Source: Pedobacter sp. ok626
GTDB taxonomy: Bacteria > Bacteroidota > Bacteroidia > Sphingobacteriales > Sphingobacteriaceae
Direction of reading: 5' to 3'
DNA: 64,000 nucleotides
Assembly: GCF_900100435.1 (NCBI RefSeq)
Contig: NZ_FNEX01000006.1
Coordinates: 186,001-250,000, forward strand
In this document: one piece after another, positions 36,101-44,043 of the stretch
Layout: every line of letters begins with the position of its first letter
Position numbering within the stretch: position 1 is the first letter of the stretch
The notes under the pieces: generated by a model
Databases searched by the model: none
Seen by the model: only the letters and a program-made list of their open reading frames with translations
Told to the model about the DNA's origin: nothing
Program-made: the position numbers and the translations under genes

Positions 36101-36522
36101 TACAATACGCAGGTAAAAAACTGGGTTTAAATGTCAGTTTGAATCATTCGGGCTATAAAACTTTTATCACTGGAATAGAGCCCGCTTTTGTTGAGTATGA
36201 AAGGCCGCGTACGCAAATGGATGCGCAGATCAGCTATAAATTTTTGAAAGGAAAAATGGAAACCAAATTAAACATGAGCAACCTGCTTGATGCTCCTTTC
36301 CGTTATTTCATTAATGATCCAACAACCTATGAATTAAAACCCGGAAACGAGGACAAGTTAAATCTGGAATGGAACGACAAATACAAGTATAAATTCGGGT
36401 TCTCGGAGAAATTCGAAGAAGGGTATGTCGATCCGGTTACAAAAAGGCGAGTAGGTGACAGGGAAACCTTTAGCCGTTATACGGGCCGTACATTCAGTCT
36501 TTCTATCTCTTATAATTTTTAA
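33175..36522 (+). CDS. TonB-dependent outer membrane receptor with STN signalling domain
   Basis: 1115 residues. A long leader (TFMVIVISLTLTSLLLAEDV) precedes the STN domain (LHEVLTDLSRQSGFNFVYSQ), a carboxypeptidase-D-like domain (GRISGKVVDERGEVLPSASV), a plug (GATPDKHLGETLKRITGVST, NVVVAKSITADMPYGFAGGL) and a beta barrel ending FSLSISYNF with terminal Phe. There is no SusD gene; the partner is a small lipoprotein at 36533. The plug differs from the SusC type, so the ligand could be a siderophore, peptide or other small molecule. Signalling through the FecR at 32040 is expected. A terminator-like hairpin lies antisense in its leader. Confidence 0.93.
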   Translation: MHNSTKISVIKLLFFMTRVTFMVIVISLTLTSLLLAEDVKSQRLDQVSVSINVNKTTLHEVLTDLSRQSGFNFVYSQQLAQLEIAEFKTRNMTLDKALKVLSGEQNLRFEQINNSIAVSKLPVVKKQEPGRISGKVVDERGEVLPSASVRIVETGQTVQTNMDGKYSLSLKPGTYTLEISYISYQKQRITGVSVNEGKNTPLDIAMKVDSKGLQEVVVTSSYKKASIASLYALQKNTSNLSDGISAEQIGATPDKHLGETLKRITGVSTNENKKVVIRGIAERYNVSVLNGSTLPSTDVQERDFEFNLIPTNLVENVVVAKSITADMPYGFAGGLVQITTKSVPESNFLSISIGTSFNSRTFGKDFLGYGRGKYDYLGFDDGSRAHFPTGLLNLVGKFDPVKDDSQNEIKAAQVGEQNKRIGGTERLGTRSFQAMPSQNYQLSLGRAYSLSKTKVRELGFVGSASYRNTQTNDYVPSIRRGDWSHEPTRGDDPTDVNTGNIYGFNTTLGLLLNGGFKTEKHQINTYNLYTRIFDNRFSRYTGWSFENPKNDSDMKYGGILEDDRPKFTDLLQNKVSGKHRVKSLTIDWSVARTSLKSLEKDAISASQTAREIGNRVLYVYQPGTVSDPGSGPLHRDEYIYKENNFDGVINAAYDFKLGKTSHVFKTGVNYLKKHAFYDWQILPIVKGTNSIVPIDLIPIQDWGNFMSMENTGSSLFYFKQDYTSNKFEAESINKGGFLMLDHKLLPGLRLVWGARAEYFKLDTITNSASLLRDKNSKIFFEEKKDWYFLPSANVTYSPLKELNLRASYAKSAVRPGMMENSRFSRYNPNYGSVVRSNGVSSTLIDNYDAKIELFPGAGELLSVSYFYKYFDKPAEYYRLDNENNGRGYITISNSDWAKVRGWEFELRKSLDFVYEGLPFLKDVYVSGNLTLQKSEVRAREIQYETTPAGVDTMYYKYLKYPRALYGQVPLLYNAGLQYAGKKLGLNVSLNHSGYKTFITGIEPAFVEYERPRTQMDAQISYKFLKGKMETKLNMSNLLDAPFRYFINDPTTYELKPGNEDKLNLEWNDKYKYKFGFSEKFEEGYVDPVTKRRVGDRETFSRYTGRTFSLSISYNF

Positions 36523-36532
36523 TTTATTCATC

Positions 36533-37360
36533 ATGATCAAAACATTTAAAATAATTTACCTGGTAGCTATTCTGCCTATATTTTTATTCAGTGCCTGCGA
36601 AAAAGATGGGGACAATATTATACCGAAGATAAAAGCACTCAACAAAGAATTTAGCATAAGCGGTTTTGTTCTGGGTGATACTGTTGAACAGTATTTTGAC
36701 GGTGTTAAAATGCGTGAGTACTATGGGCAAGTGAGGCTTTCAACAGCTTTTCAGAACCAGCTTGCCTTTGTAAAAGATGAGATTAACATGGAATTGAAAA
36801 GGAAAAGCACCGGAGAGACCATCTATCGCCAAACATTCAACATCAATGACAAGCAAAATATTGTTCCTAAATTCTACTTTGATGGAAAACAGTTCAGTAA
36901 AAGCTACACTTACCCGAATCCGGAGGGAGATGAGTATATTGCAAATTTTTATGTGGAGCCTTCGGGCGGTTCTACTTATGTAGATATTAATATTGATGTA
37001 CTGGAGTATTATTACGATAGTACCAAGGCCGATCCTCTTGTTGTGGTAAACACCACCACCATCCCCATAGCGGCAAATGTCAAGCCCGGAGAATGGACGT
37101 CTTATCTGAAGGTTCAAGTACCAATGGTGAGCCCACAGCAAAGCGGAACCGAACTTTATCCGATTGTGGTGGTTAGGGATGCAAAAACCAAAGACTATTA
37201 TGTCAATAAAAACAGGGATGAAAGCACAATTAACATGGAAGTTCCATACGATGGGGTTTCTCCCGGTAAGGTACAGAGTGTATTTTTAAATAGGAAAACA
37301 GGCGAAGCAAATAAACTCTTTTTAGAGGTATTTGACCTTGTCCAACTGTTCCCACGTTAA
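36533..37360 (+). CDS. Lipoprotein of unknown function paired with the TonB receptor
   Basis: 275 residues from ATG 36533, which starts a lipoprotein signal (IYLVAILPIFLFSACEKD, acylation Cys near residue 21); a reading from 36455 would overlap the receptor. The rest looks like beta-rich domains (INMELKRKSTGETIYRQTFN, YVDINIDVLEYYYDS, WTSYLKVQVPMVSPQQSGTE). I do not recognise a named family. Its place 10 bp after the receptor gene suggests a surface accessory that takes the place of SusD. Confidence 0.65.
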   Translation: MIKTFKIIYLVAILPIFLFSACEKDGDNIIPKIKALNKEFSISGFVLGDTVEQYFDGVKMREYYGQVRLSTAFQNQLAFVKDEINMELKRKSTGETIYRQTFNINDKQNIVPKFYFDGKQFSKSYTYPNPEGDEYIANFYVEPSGGSTYVDINIDVLEYYYDSTKADPLVVVNTTTIPIAANVKPGEWTSYLKVQVPMVSPQQSGTELYPIVVVRDAKTKDYYVNKNRDESTINMEVPYDGVSPGKVQSVFLNRKTGEANKLFLEVFDLVQLFPR

Positions 37361-37363
37361 AAT

Positions 37364-37723
37364 TCATCTTCTTTCTTCCATATCATTTAATCCCCAGATC
37401 GCCATTGCATTTAATACTGGCTGGAGTTTTGCTCCAGCTGGTGTTAATGAGTAGGTTACAAATGGAGGAACAACAGGTTCTGCAGTTCTAAGGACCAGAT
37501 CATCTTCCTGTAATTGCTTCAAATGCTGGATCAGCATCTTCTCTGTGATTTGAGGAATTGCCCGCTTTAACTCACTATAGCGTTTGCTGCCATTTGAAAG
37601 GTGATATAGAATAATAGGCTTCCAATGCCCACCGATCTTGTTCATTACATAGGTAACAGGACAGGAAGTAGCAGAAACCTGTTTGTTATAATTACGTGTA
37701 GAGTTTTCTTTAATCGCCGTCAT
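37364..37723 (-). CDS. HxlR family transcriptional regulator, probably redox-sensing
   Basis: 119 residues with the HxlR winged helix: SCPVTYVMNKIGGHWKPIIL, then SKRYSELKRAIPQITEKMLI and LTPAGAKLQPVLNAM. The N-terminal Cys of CPVTYVMNKIGG is at the place used for thiol sensing in YodB and QsrR. It is divergent from an NmrA-type reductase, the same arrangement as ytfH and ytfG (qorB) in Escherichia coli. A TACTT...AAGTA dyad overlaps the divergent promoter. Confidence 0.9.
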   Translation of the reverse strand: MTAIKENSTRNYNKQVSATSCPVTYVMNKIGGHWKPIILYHLSNGSKRYSELKRAIPQITEKMLIQHLKQLQEDDLVLRTAEPVVPPFVTYSLTPAGAKLQPVLNAMAIWGLNDMEERR

Positions 37724-37744
37724 AGTTACATACTTTGGGGTAAG

Positions 37745-37760
37745 TACTTGTATAAAAGTA
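37745..37760. promoter_or_regulatory. Putative HxlR (YodB-like) operator
   Basis: TACTTGTATAAAAGTA is an inverted repeat symmetric at 14 of 16 positions, of the TACT...AGTA type reported for YodB. It covers the TTG -33 box (37748-37750) of the NmrA-type gene, so bound regulator should block transcription. Confidence 0.55.
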
Positions 37761-37778
37761 AGTGCGAATATACCTTTG
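37748..37778 (+). promoter_or_regulatory. Promoter of the NmrA-type reductase gene
   Basis: TTG (37748-37750), a 20-base spacer and TACCTTTG (37771-37778): a full Bacteroidota TTG-N17-23-TAnnTTTG promoter, with the ATG 27 bases downstream. Confidence 0.7.
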
Positions 37779-37804
37779 TAATCAATAATTTAAAATATAA
37801 TATT

Positions 37805-38683
37805 ATGAATTTTACAATCACAGGATCACTCGGTCATATCAGTAAACCATTGGCAGAAACTTTAATTGCTGCCGGGCATCAGGTCACTATTATTAGTAGT
37901 GATGCAGCTAAAGTTAAAGCTATTGAAGAACTTGGTGCAACAGCCGCTATCGGCTCTGTAGAAGATGTGGCGTTTTTAACCGAAGCATTTTCGGGTAAAG
38001 ATGCCATCTATACTATGGTTCCACCAAATTTTGGGGCTCCAAATATCAGGGAATTTATTTCGGGTACTGGTAAAAAATATGCTGAAGCGATAAAGGCTTC
38101 GGGTGTTAAACGTGTCGTTAACCTAAGCAGTATTGGTGCACACTTAGATGGAGGTACAGGACCTATTTCTGGCCTACATGATGTAGAACAAACTTATAGC
38201 AAATTGGATGGTGTGGCAGTTAAGCACCTACGTCCTGCATTTTTCTACGTTAACTTTTATGGGAATGTCGATATGATTAAGCATGCGGGTATTTTAGGTT
38301 CTAACTATGATGCAGAAACGCCATTAGTGTTGGTACACCCTAATGATATTGCAGCCGTAGCCGCAGAAGAATTGCAACGAGGATTTGAAGGTAATGGTAT
38401 ACGGTATATTGCCAGCGATGAAAGTACTGCTGCAAATGTGGCAAGTGTATTGGGGGCCGCGATTGGCAAGCCAGAACTTCCATGGGTGGAGTTTAGTGAT
38501 GCAGATGCTTTACAAGGTATGATGCAGGCTGGCTTACCTGAGCCGATGGCTAAAAGTTATGTTGAAATGGGCAATGCGACAAAGAGTGGTAAATTATATG
38601 AAGATTATTTTAACAATAAACCTTCGTCGTTTGGAAAAACAAAGCTTGAAGATTTTGCGCAGGAATTTGCAAAGGCATTCTAA
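37805..38683 (+). CDS. NmrA-family NAD(P)H-binding reductase, QorB-like
   Basis: 292 residues from ATG 37805. The N-terminal Rossmann motif is MNFTITGSLGHISKPLAETL (an atypical SDR, with GSLGHIS in place of GATGxxG), then ATAAIGSVEDVAFLTEAFSG and VKRVVNLSSIGAHLDGGTG. The protein lacks the YxxxK pair of classical SDRs, as do NmrA and QorB. The neighbour is an HxlR regulator with an operator on the promoter, a pairing known from the ytfG/ytfH quinone reductase locus. Quinone or electrophile reduction is therefore a fair inference. Confidence 0.82.
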   Translation: MNFTITGSLGHISKPLAETLIAAGHQVTIISSDAAKVKAIEELGATAAIGSVEDVAFLTEAFSGKDAIYTMVPPNFGAPNIREFISGTGKKYAEAIKASGVKRVVNLSSIGAHLDGGTGPISGLHDVEQTYSKLDGVAVKHLRPAFFYVNFYGNVDMIKHAGILGSNYDAETPLVLVHPNDIAAVAAEELQRGFEGNGIRYIASDESTAANVASVLGAAIGKPELPWVEFSDADALQGMMQAGLPEPMAKSYVEMGNATKSGKLYEDYFNNKPSSFGKTKLEDFAQEFAKAF

Positions 38684-38821
38684 ATTACAGTCCGGAGTTA
38701 AGATTTAATACTTTCTTAATGCCCGATTTTTAAAAATTGAAATTAAATTCTTGTATATTACTGGTCATTTTTTGTCTTTTTGTACACTTAGTACTTAACA
38801 GACTGACCAAAGCAAATACAA

Positions 38822-40558
38822 ATGAACGAATTCGAAATTAAAAAATCGGGCATTGAATATGATGCCATTGTAGTAGGATCGGGTGCTGGTGGTGGAATGG
38901 CTGGGTATGTGCTCGCCAATGCAGGTTTAAAGGTTTTAATGCTTGAGGCTGGGGCTTATTTTGATCCTCGTATAGATTCTCAGCAATTAAAGTGGCCTTG
39001 GGAATCCCCTAGAAGAGGTGCTAATACTACGCGTCCATTTGGTGATTTTGATGGTTCATATGGAGGCTGGGAGCTGGAAGGTGAGCCTTATACTCAAAAG
39101 AATAATTCTGAATTTGCCTGGTATCGATCGAGAATGCTAGGTGGCCGTACCAACCACTGGGGGCGTATTTCTTTAAGAATGGGACCGGATGATTTTAAAC
39201 CGAAAGACGGACTTACGGACGATTGGCCACTTACTTATCAAGAGCTAAAGCCTTTTTATGATAAGGTAGATCGGATGATTGGTTTGTACGGTACTGTTGA
39301 AGGAATAGAAAGTGAACCTGACGGTATTTTTATGCCTCCTCCGAAACCAAGGCTTAACGAACTTTTTATTAAAAAGGCTGCCCAAAAGGTTGGCGTTACA
39401 GTAATACCAGGTAGGGGCTCTGTGTTGACGGAAGCTTTACCTAATAACAAAGATCGTGCACCTTGTTTTTATTGCGGACAGTGCGGTCGCTCTTGCAAGG
39501 TATACGGCGATTTTTCTTCTTCCTCATGTCTGGTTATTCCGGCAGTTAATACAGGCAATCTGACTGTAATTACCAATGCAATGGTTAGGGAAGTTTTAAC
39601 GGATAAAAGCGGCCTGGCTACCGGAGTATCTTATGTAAATACAAAGGATATGCAGGAATACCAGGTTCGTGGTAAAATTGTTATACTTGGTGCAAGCGCT
39701 TGTGAATCTGCACGTTTGTTGCTTAATTCTAAGTCTTCCGCTCATCCCGACGGTTTGGCCAATAGCAGTGGTATTATTGGTAAATACCTGCATGACTCTA
39801 CCGGCGCTAGTATGGGTGGTTATTTGCCGCAATTGCTAGACCGGAAAAGGTATAATGAAGATGGTGCCGGTAGTGTACATATCTATTCGCCCTGGTGGCT
39901 GGATAATAAAAAACTTGATTTTCCACGTGGTTATCATATCGAATATGGTGGCGGGCTTGGGATGCCTCGTTATGGTTTTGGCTGGGGGATGGAAAAGCAA
40001 AATGGAACTGTGCCGGGCAGGGATGGAAATATGAAACCTGCGGGTGGATATGGTGCTGGTTTGAAAGATGACTATCGTCGTTTTTTTGGAACCGGTGTTT
40101 GGATGGCTGGTAGGGGAACTGCGATTGCAAGAGAAACCAATTATTGTGAAATAGACCCTAATGTGGTAGATAAATACGGCATTCCGGTACTTCGGTTTAA
40201 TTATAAATGGGCGCCAGAGGAAGTGAAACAAGCTAAACACATGCAGGAAACCTTTAAAGAAATTATGCATGCGATGGGGGCTATTGCGGCTGAACCTCCT
40301 GGTGCGGATACCAATTACGGTTTAGAGGCTCCGGGCAAGATTATCCATGAGGTGGGTACGGTAAGGATGGGTGATGATCGAAAAAAATCTGCCTTAAACA
40401 AATGGTGCCAGGCGCACGATTGTAAAAATCTTTTTGTAGTAGATGCAGCTCCTTTTGTCCAACAGGGGGATAAGAACGCAACCTGGACTATTTTAGCCCT
40501 GTCTATGCGCACTGCTGAATATATCTTGCAACAAAAGGAAAAATTAAACATTAGCTGA
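38822..40558 (+). CDS. GMC oxidoreductase (gluconate 2-dehydrogenase-like flavoprotein)
   Basis: 578 residues. The FAD-binding motif VVGSGAGGGMAGYVLANAGL lies near residue 18, with the GMC block YRSRMLGGRTNHWGRISLRM, and the C-terminal VEVG-like segments HEVGTVRMGDDRK and NLFVVDAAPFVQQGDKNAT. A cysteine cluster CFYCGQCGRSC (about residues 216-226) could hold an Fe-S centre, as reported for some membrane-bound GMC dehydrogenases. There is no signal peptide; export could occur with the Tat-tagged small subunit encoded 15 bp downstream. It probably oxidises a sugar or sugar acid. No cytochrome subunit gene is adjacent. Confidence 0.88.
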   Translation: MNEFEIKKSGIEYDAIVVGSGAGGGMAGYVLANAGLKVLMLEAGAYFDPRIDSQQLKWPWESPRRGANTTRPFGDFDGSYGGWELEGEPYTQKNNSEFAWYRSRMLGGRTNHWGRISLRMGPDDFKPKDGLTDDWPLTYQELKPFYDKVDRMIGLYGTVEGIESEPDGIFMPPPKPRLNELFIKKAAQKVGVTVIPGRGSVLTEALPNNKDRAPCFYCGQCGRSCKVYGDFSSSSCLVIPAVNTGNLTVITNAMVREVLTDKSGLATGVSYVNTKDMQEYQVRGKIVILGASACESARLLLNSKSSAHPDGLANSSGIIGKYLHDSTGASMGGYLPQLLDRKRYNEDGAGSVHIYSPWWLDNKKLDFPRGYHIEYGGGLGMPRYGFGWGMEKQNGTVPGRDGNMKPAGGYGAGLKDDYRRFFGTGVWMAGRGTAIARETNYCEIDPNVVDKYGIPVLRFNYKWAPEEVKQAKHMQETFKEIMHAMGAIAAEPPGADTNYGLEAPGKIIHEVGTVRMGDDRKKSALNKWCQAHDCKNLFVVDAAPFVQQGDKNATWTILALSMRTAEYILQQKEKLNIS

Positions 40559-40573
40559 TCAAAATAATAGATA

Positions 40574-41191
40574 ATGAACAGACGTGATTCTTTAAAAGCC
40601 ATAGGCTTGACTGCAATAAGTGCAGGTTTGGTTTTGGAGGCCTGTAAACCGGGTAAGGAGAAAACAGTAAAAGTTGAGGAAGAAGTCCAGCCAGGGAGGC
40701 AGGAGTTTGAAATAGCGCGGGATAAGCAATTAAATAGTTACAAGTTTTTTGATGCACACGAAATGGCGACAATAACGCTATTGGCCGATATCATTATCCC
40801 TAAGGATGATAAATCTGGTAGTGCTTCGGATGCTAAGGTTCCTGATTTTATAGAGTTTATTGTAAAAGATATACCTGCTCATCAAACGCCAATGCGTGGG
40901 GGCTTGAAATGGTTGGATTTGCAGTGTTTAAACAGGTTCCAAAAAACCTTTAAAGATGCTTCGAGCACGCAGCAGATTGAGATGATAGATGATATTGCTT
41001 ACCCGGAAAAGGTTAAACCAGGATTAGAACAAGGGGTTGCATTTTTTAATCTGATGCGTAACCTTACTGCTTCGGGATTTTATACCACGCAAATGGGGGT
41101 GAACGACCTTGGTTACGTAGGTAATACGCCAAACCGTTGGGAAGGTGTACCTGCAGATGTTTTGAGGCAGTACGGAATGGAAAATGTGTAA
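40574..41191 (+). CDS. Gluconate 2-dehydrogenase subunit 3 family protein, Tat-exported
   Basis: 205 residues. A twin-arginine leader (MNRRDSLKAIGLTAISAG) ends in a lipobox-like LVLEACKPG. The rest follows the subunit 3 family: FFDAHEMATITLLADIIIPK, DAKVPDFIEFIVKDIPAHQT and VAFFNLMRNLTASGFYTTQM. Such subunits escort and anchor the partner GMC flavoprotein, which is encoded 15 bp upstream. Confidence 0.88.
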   Translation: MNRRDSLKAIGLTAISAGLVLEACKPGKEKTVKVEEEVQPGRQEFEIARDKQLNSYKFFDAHEMATITLLADIIIPKDDKSGSASDAKVPDFIEFIVKDIPAHQTPMRGGLKWLDLQCLNRFQKTFKDASSTQQIEMIDDIAYPEKVKPGLEQGVAFFNLMRNLTASGFYTTQMGVNDLGYVGNTPNRWEGVPADVLRQYGMENV

Positions 41192-41306
41192 CGCTTATGA
41201 TGTTTGAACGCTATCAAAAAGAACGCTGTAGGGATGGAAGGGAAAACAATTGAAAGTACCAGATGTTAATATGACTACAGAATTTAGAAAAAGCTAGATA
41301 ATCATA

Positions 41307-42458
41307 ATGACATTTTCGGAGCAGTATATTCAAGTCAGAAAGCATTCTGAACAGATTTGTGAACCTTTGCAAACGGAAGACTATGTGGTGCAGCCGATTG
41401 TAGACGTCAGCCCTCCAAAATGGCACCTTGGTCACACCACATGGTTCTTCGAAACATTTATTTTAATACCGTTTCATAAGGAGTATAGGGTTTACAATGC
41501 TGAATACAATTATGTATTCAATAGCTATTACGAAACTATTGGTAATCGTGTAATCCGCACCGACAGAGGAAATCTCAGTCGCCCTAGTGTGAGTGATATT
41601 TATGCTTATCGGTCGTATGTGGATATAGCTATGCGCAATTTTTTAAAAAATGAACTTACTGCGGAAGTCAAAGCTTTGTTCTTTTTGGGACTTAACCACG
41701 AACAGCAGCATCAGGAGCTGCTGTTAACTGATATCAAATATATCTTAGGAAATAATCCGCTGTTTCCAGCTTATCGTGCAGATGAAACTATAGACACTGA
41801 ACTTGAAAGTACTTTATTGGAAATGATTTCCATTAAAGAGGGTATTTACGAGATTGGTTATGCCGGGGAAGGCTTTTGTTTTGATAATGAACTGGGGAGG
41901 CATAAGGTCTATTTGCAGGACTTTTCTATCAGTTCAACCCTAGTCAGTAATGCAGCCTATTTGGAGTTTATTGAAGATGGTGGCTATACGAATTTTGTTC
42001 ATTGGCATGCCGATGGCTGGGATTGGGTTAACAACAATAAAATCATCGCGCCAATGTATTGGCATTTAATCGATGGGGACTGGTTTACTTATACATTTGA
42101 AGGTCTTAAGCCTGTTAATTTAAAAGCAGCTGTAACGCACATCAGTTATTATGAAGCTTATGCATTTGCGAGTTGGTGTAAAATGCGCTTGCCAACAGAA
42201 TTTGAATGGGAGATTGCTGCCAGAAAGTTTAAATGGGGATATAGATGGGAATGGACTGAAAGTGCATATCTTCCTTATCCGGGCTTTAGTAAAGCGCCGG
42301 GTGCTATAGGTGAGTACAATGGGAAGTTTATGGTGAACCAAAAAGTGCTTCGGGGAGCATCTGAAGCGACACCTCCAGGCCATGGCAGGATAACTTATAG
42401 AAATTTCTTTCAGCCATATTTAAGATGGCAATTCACTGGAATACGATTAGCTCAATAA
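41307..42458 (+). CDS. egtB: Ergothioneine biosynthesis protein EgtB-like (sulfoxide synthase)
   Basis: 383 residues. The N-terminal DinB-like domain carries PPKWHLGHTTWFFET (His40, His43) and LNHEQQHQELLLTDI (His131, His135), the iron-binding pattern of EgtB. The C-terminal half is a formylglycine-generating-enzyme-like domain (GIYEIGYAGEGFCFDNELGR, RWEWTESAYLPYPGF, then RGASEATPPGHGRITYRNFF). EgtB joins trimethylhistidine (hercynine) to a thiol donor with oxygen. The egtD gene follows at once, supporting the function. The thiol donor (cysteine or gamma-glutamylcysteine) cannot be told from the sequence. No separate lyase gene is nearby. Confidence 0.9.
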   Translation: MTFSEQYIQVRKHSEQICEPLQTEDYVVQPIVDVSPPKWHLGHTTWFFETFILIPFHKEYRVYNAEYNYVFNSYYETIGNRVIRTDRGNLSRPSVSDIYAYRSYVDIAMRNFLKNELTAEVKALFFLGLNHEQQHQELLLTDIKYILGNNPLFPAYRADETIDTELESTLLEMISIKEGIYEIGYAGEGFCFDNELGRHKVYLQDFSISSTLVSNAAYLEFIEDGGYTNFVHWHADGWDWVNNNKIIAPMYWHLIDGDWFTYTFEGLKPVNLKAAVTHISYYEAYAFASWCKMRLPTEFEWEIAARKFKWGYRWEWTESAYLPYPGFSKAPGAIGEYNGKFMVNQKVLRGASEATPPGHGRITYRNFFQPYLRWQFTGIRLAQ

Positions 42459-42466
42459 CATCATAT

Positions 42467-43438
42467 ATGCAGCCAATTACTACTGGAAATTTAACCACTG
42501 TTGAGTCACTGTTTCTTACGGAGACACTAGCCGGACTTCAGGCATGTCCAAAGTTTATGCATGCCAAATATTTTTATGATGAACGTGGAGATTATATATT
42601 TCAACAGATCATGGAAATGGATGAGTATTATCTGACCAATGCAGAGATGGATATATTTTCGAATCAGGCTGGGCAGATTGCTGAATTGATTAAGGGGAAT
42701 ACGCCTTTTGACTTGATTGAACTGGGAGCAGGGGATGCCACAAAATCTATTCATTTATTAAGGGTACTGGCTAAGGAAAACCTGGAGTTTAGTTATTTAC
42801 CGATCGATATTTCTGCACATGTGATCAGCGATTTGGAAGATAATTTACCTAAAGAGTTGCCTGAATTGGATATAAAGGGGTTGAATGGAGATTACCTGCA
42901 TATGTTGCAGAAAGGTATTAGCCTTTCTAATCGGAGAAAAGTTGTCCTGTTTATGGGGGCTAATATCGGAAACATGGATCAGGCTGAAGTAGAGGTTTTT
43001 TTAGGTTCATTAAGGAAATTATTAGCTAAAGGAGATATGTTGATCATTGGTTTCGACTTGAAGAAGAATCCGAAGCAAATATTGGCGGCTTATAATGACA
43101 GTAAGGGGATCACAAGTGCATTTAATTTGAACTTGCTGGAGCGAATTAACCGAGAGCTGGGGGGAGATTTTGAACTTGAAAATTTTGAGCATTATGTTAG
43201 TTATGATCCGGAGTCGGGAGCTTGTAAAAGCTACCTGATTAGTTTAAAAGACCAAATCGTTCATATAGGGACAGTAACAATTCCTTTTGTTAAGGATGAG
43301 TATATTTATATGGAAATCTCGCAAAAATATGCGCTGGAAGACATTGAAAGACTTGCTTCCAGATCTGGATTTCATTATGAGCATAATTTTTTTGATGTGA
43401 ACAGGTATTTTGTTGATGCAGTATGGATGGTGAGCTGA
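42467..43438 (+). CDS. egtD: L-histidine N-alpha-methyltransferase EgtD-like
   Basis: 323 residues from ATG 42467, 8 bp after egtB; a reading from 42425 would overlap it. The length equals the family norm (about 321). Features: HAKYFYDERGDYIFQQIMEM and EYYLTNAEMDIF at the N terminus, the SAM motif LIELGAGDATKSIHLLRVL, VVLFMGANIGNMDQAEVEVF, and DMLIIGFDLKKNPKQILAAY with NLNLLERINRELGGDFELEN. EgtD trimethylates histidine to hercynine, the substrate of EgtB. Together the two genes give an ergothioneine pathway except for the final C-S lyase step. Confidence 0.92.
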   Translation: MQPITTGNLTTVESLFLTETLAGLQACPKFMHAKYFYDERGDYIFQQIMEMDEYYLTNAEMDIFSNQAGQIAELIKGNTPFDLIELGAGDATKSIHLLRVLAKENLEFSYLPIDISAHVISDLEDNLPKELPELDIKGLNGDYLHMLQKGISLSNRRKVVLFMGANIGNMDQAEVEVFLGSLRKLLAKGDMLIIGFDLKKNPKQILAAYNDSKGITSAFNLNLLERINRELGGDFELENFEHYVSYDPESGACKSYLISLKDQIVHIGTVTIPFVKDEYIYMEISQKYALEDIERLASRSGFHYEHNFFDVNRYFVDAVWMVS

Positions 43439-43455
43439 GGCTAGATAGTCTAGCC
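43439..43455. terminator. Small hairpin between convergent genes
   Basis: GGCTAGA, a 3-base loop and TCTAGCC (7 bp) directly after the egtD stop, containing the stop codon of the minus-strand pentapeptide gene. No T run on either side, so termination is uncertain. Confidence 0.3.
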
Positions 43456-44040
43456 ATCATAATCTATATCCAGATTGTATTGATATAATAAGCCAGCGAG
43501 GTTCAGCGAAGAGAATTTGGCTTGTCTTACTTTATTGACCGCTGGATCCAGACTGAAATTTCTTGCAGTACGGAAATCTGTTTTTTCTAAAACAGACCTG
43601 ACAAAGGTTGCTCCTGTAAGGTCGCAATTCTGAAATACGCTGGCGGTTAAATCTGCTTCTTCAAAATCTGTTTCTTTAAGCGAGCAGTCTGTAAATTTAG
43701 TTTTCTTGAGTTTTGTGCCGTAAAAGGTTGAGTAATCAAGATGACTCTGTTCGAAAGTAAAAGAGAATAGGAATTTGTTGCACTTTGAAAAATCAATACC
43801 CAGGATCTTACAGCCAGTAAAAGTAACATCTTTAAATCCTGTACCTGTTACTATAGTGAGGGAGAAATTACATTGTTTAAAATGACATTCCATAAAATCA
43901 TTGTGGCTCAAATTGCTCTTAGAGAAATCACAATTGATGAATTCACAGTTTATAAATTCCCGGTTTTCCAATCTTTTTTCTGCATAATTGATACCCGTAA
44001 ATGTTTTGCCTTCGTGGATGGTGGTTTCGTTGTTATTCAT
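43450..44040 (-). CDS. Pentapeptide repeat protein (Qnr/MfpA-like)
   Basis: 196 residues made largely of A(D/N)LxX-type repeats forming a right-handed beta helix: NREFINCEFINCDFSKSNLS, FMECHFKQCNFSLTIVTG, then FTDCSLKETDFEEADLTASV, FQNCDLTGATFVRSVLEKTD. The central break with FSKCNKFLFSFTFEQSHLDY resembles the loop position in Qnr proteins, which protect DNA gyrase by DNA mimicry. It lies 3 bp downstream of a TetR regulator in the same direction. Whether it touches gyrase is inferred, not seen. Confidence 0.85.
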   Translation of the reverse strand: MNNNETTIHEGKTFTGINYAEKRLENREFINCEFINCDFSKSNLSHNDFMECHFKQCNFSLTIVTGTGFKDVTFTGCKILGIDFSKCNKFLFSFTFEQSHLDYSTFYGTKLKKTKFTDCSLKETDFEEADLTASVFQNCDLTGATFVRSVLEKTDFRTARNFSLDPAVNKVRQAKFSSLNLAGLLYQYNLDIDYDG

Positions 44041-44043
44041 GGA

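Noticed and set aside
39596..40270. Long minus-strand open frames inside the GMC gene
   Set aside because: Shadows of the GMC coding sequence, with His/Pro-rich translations and no start signals.
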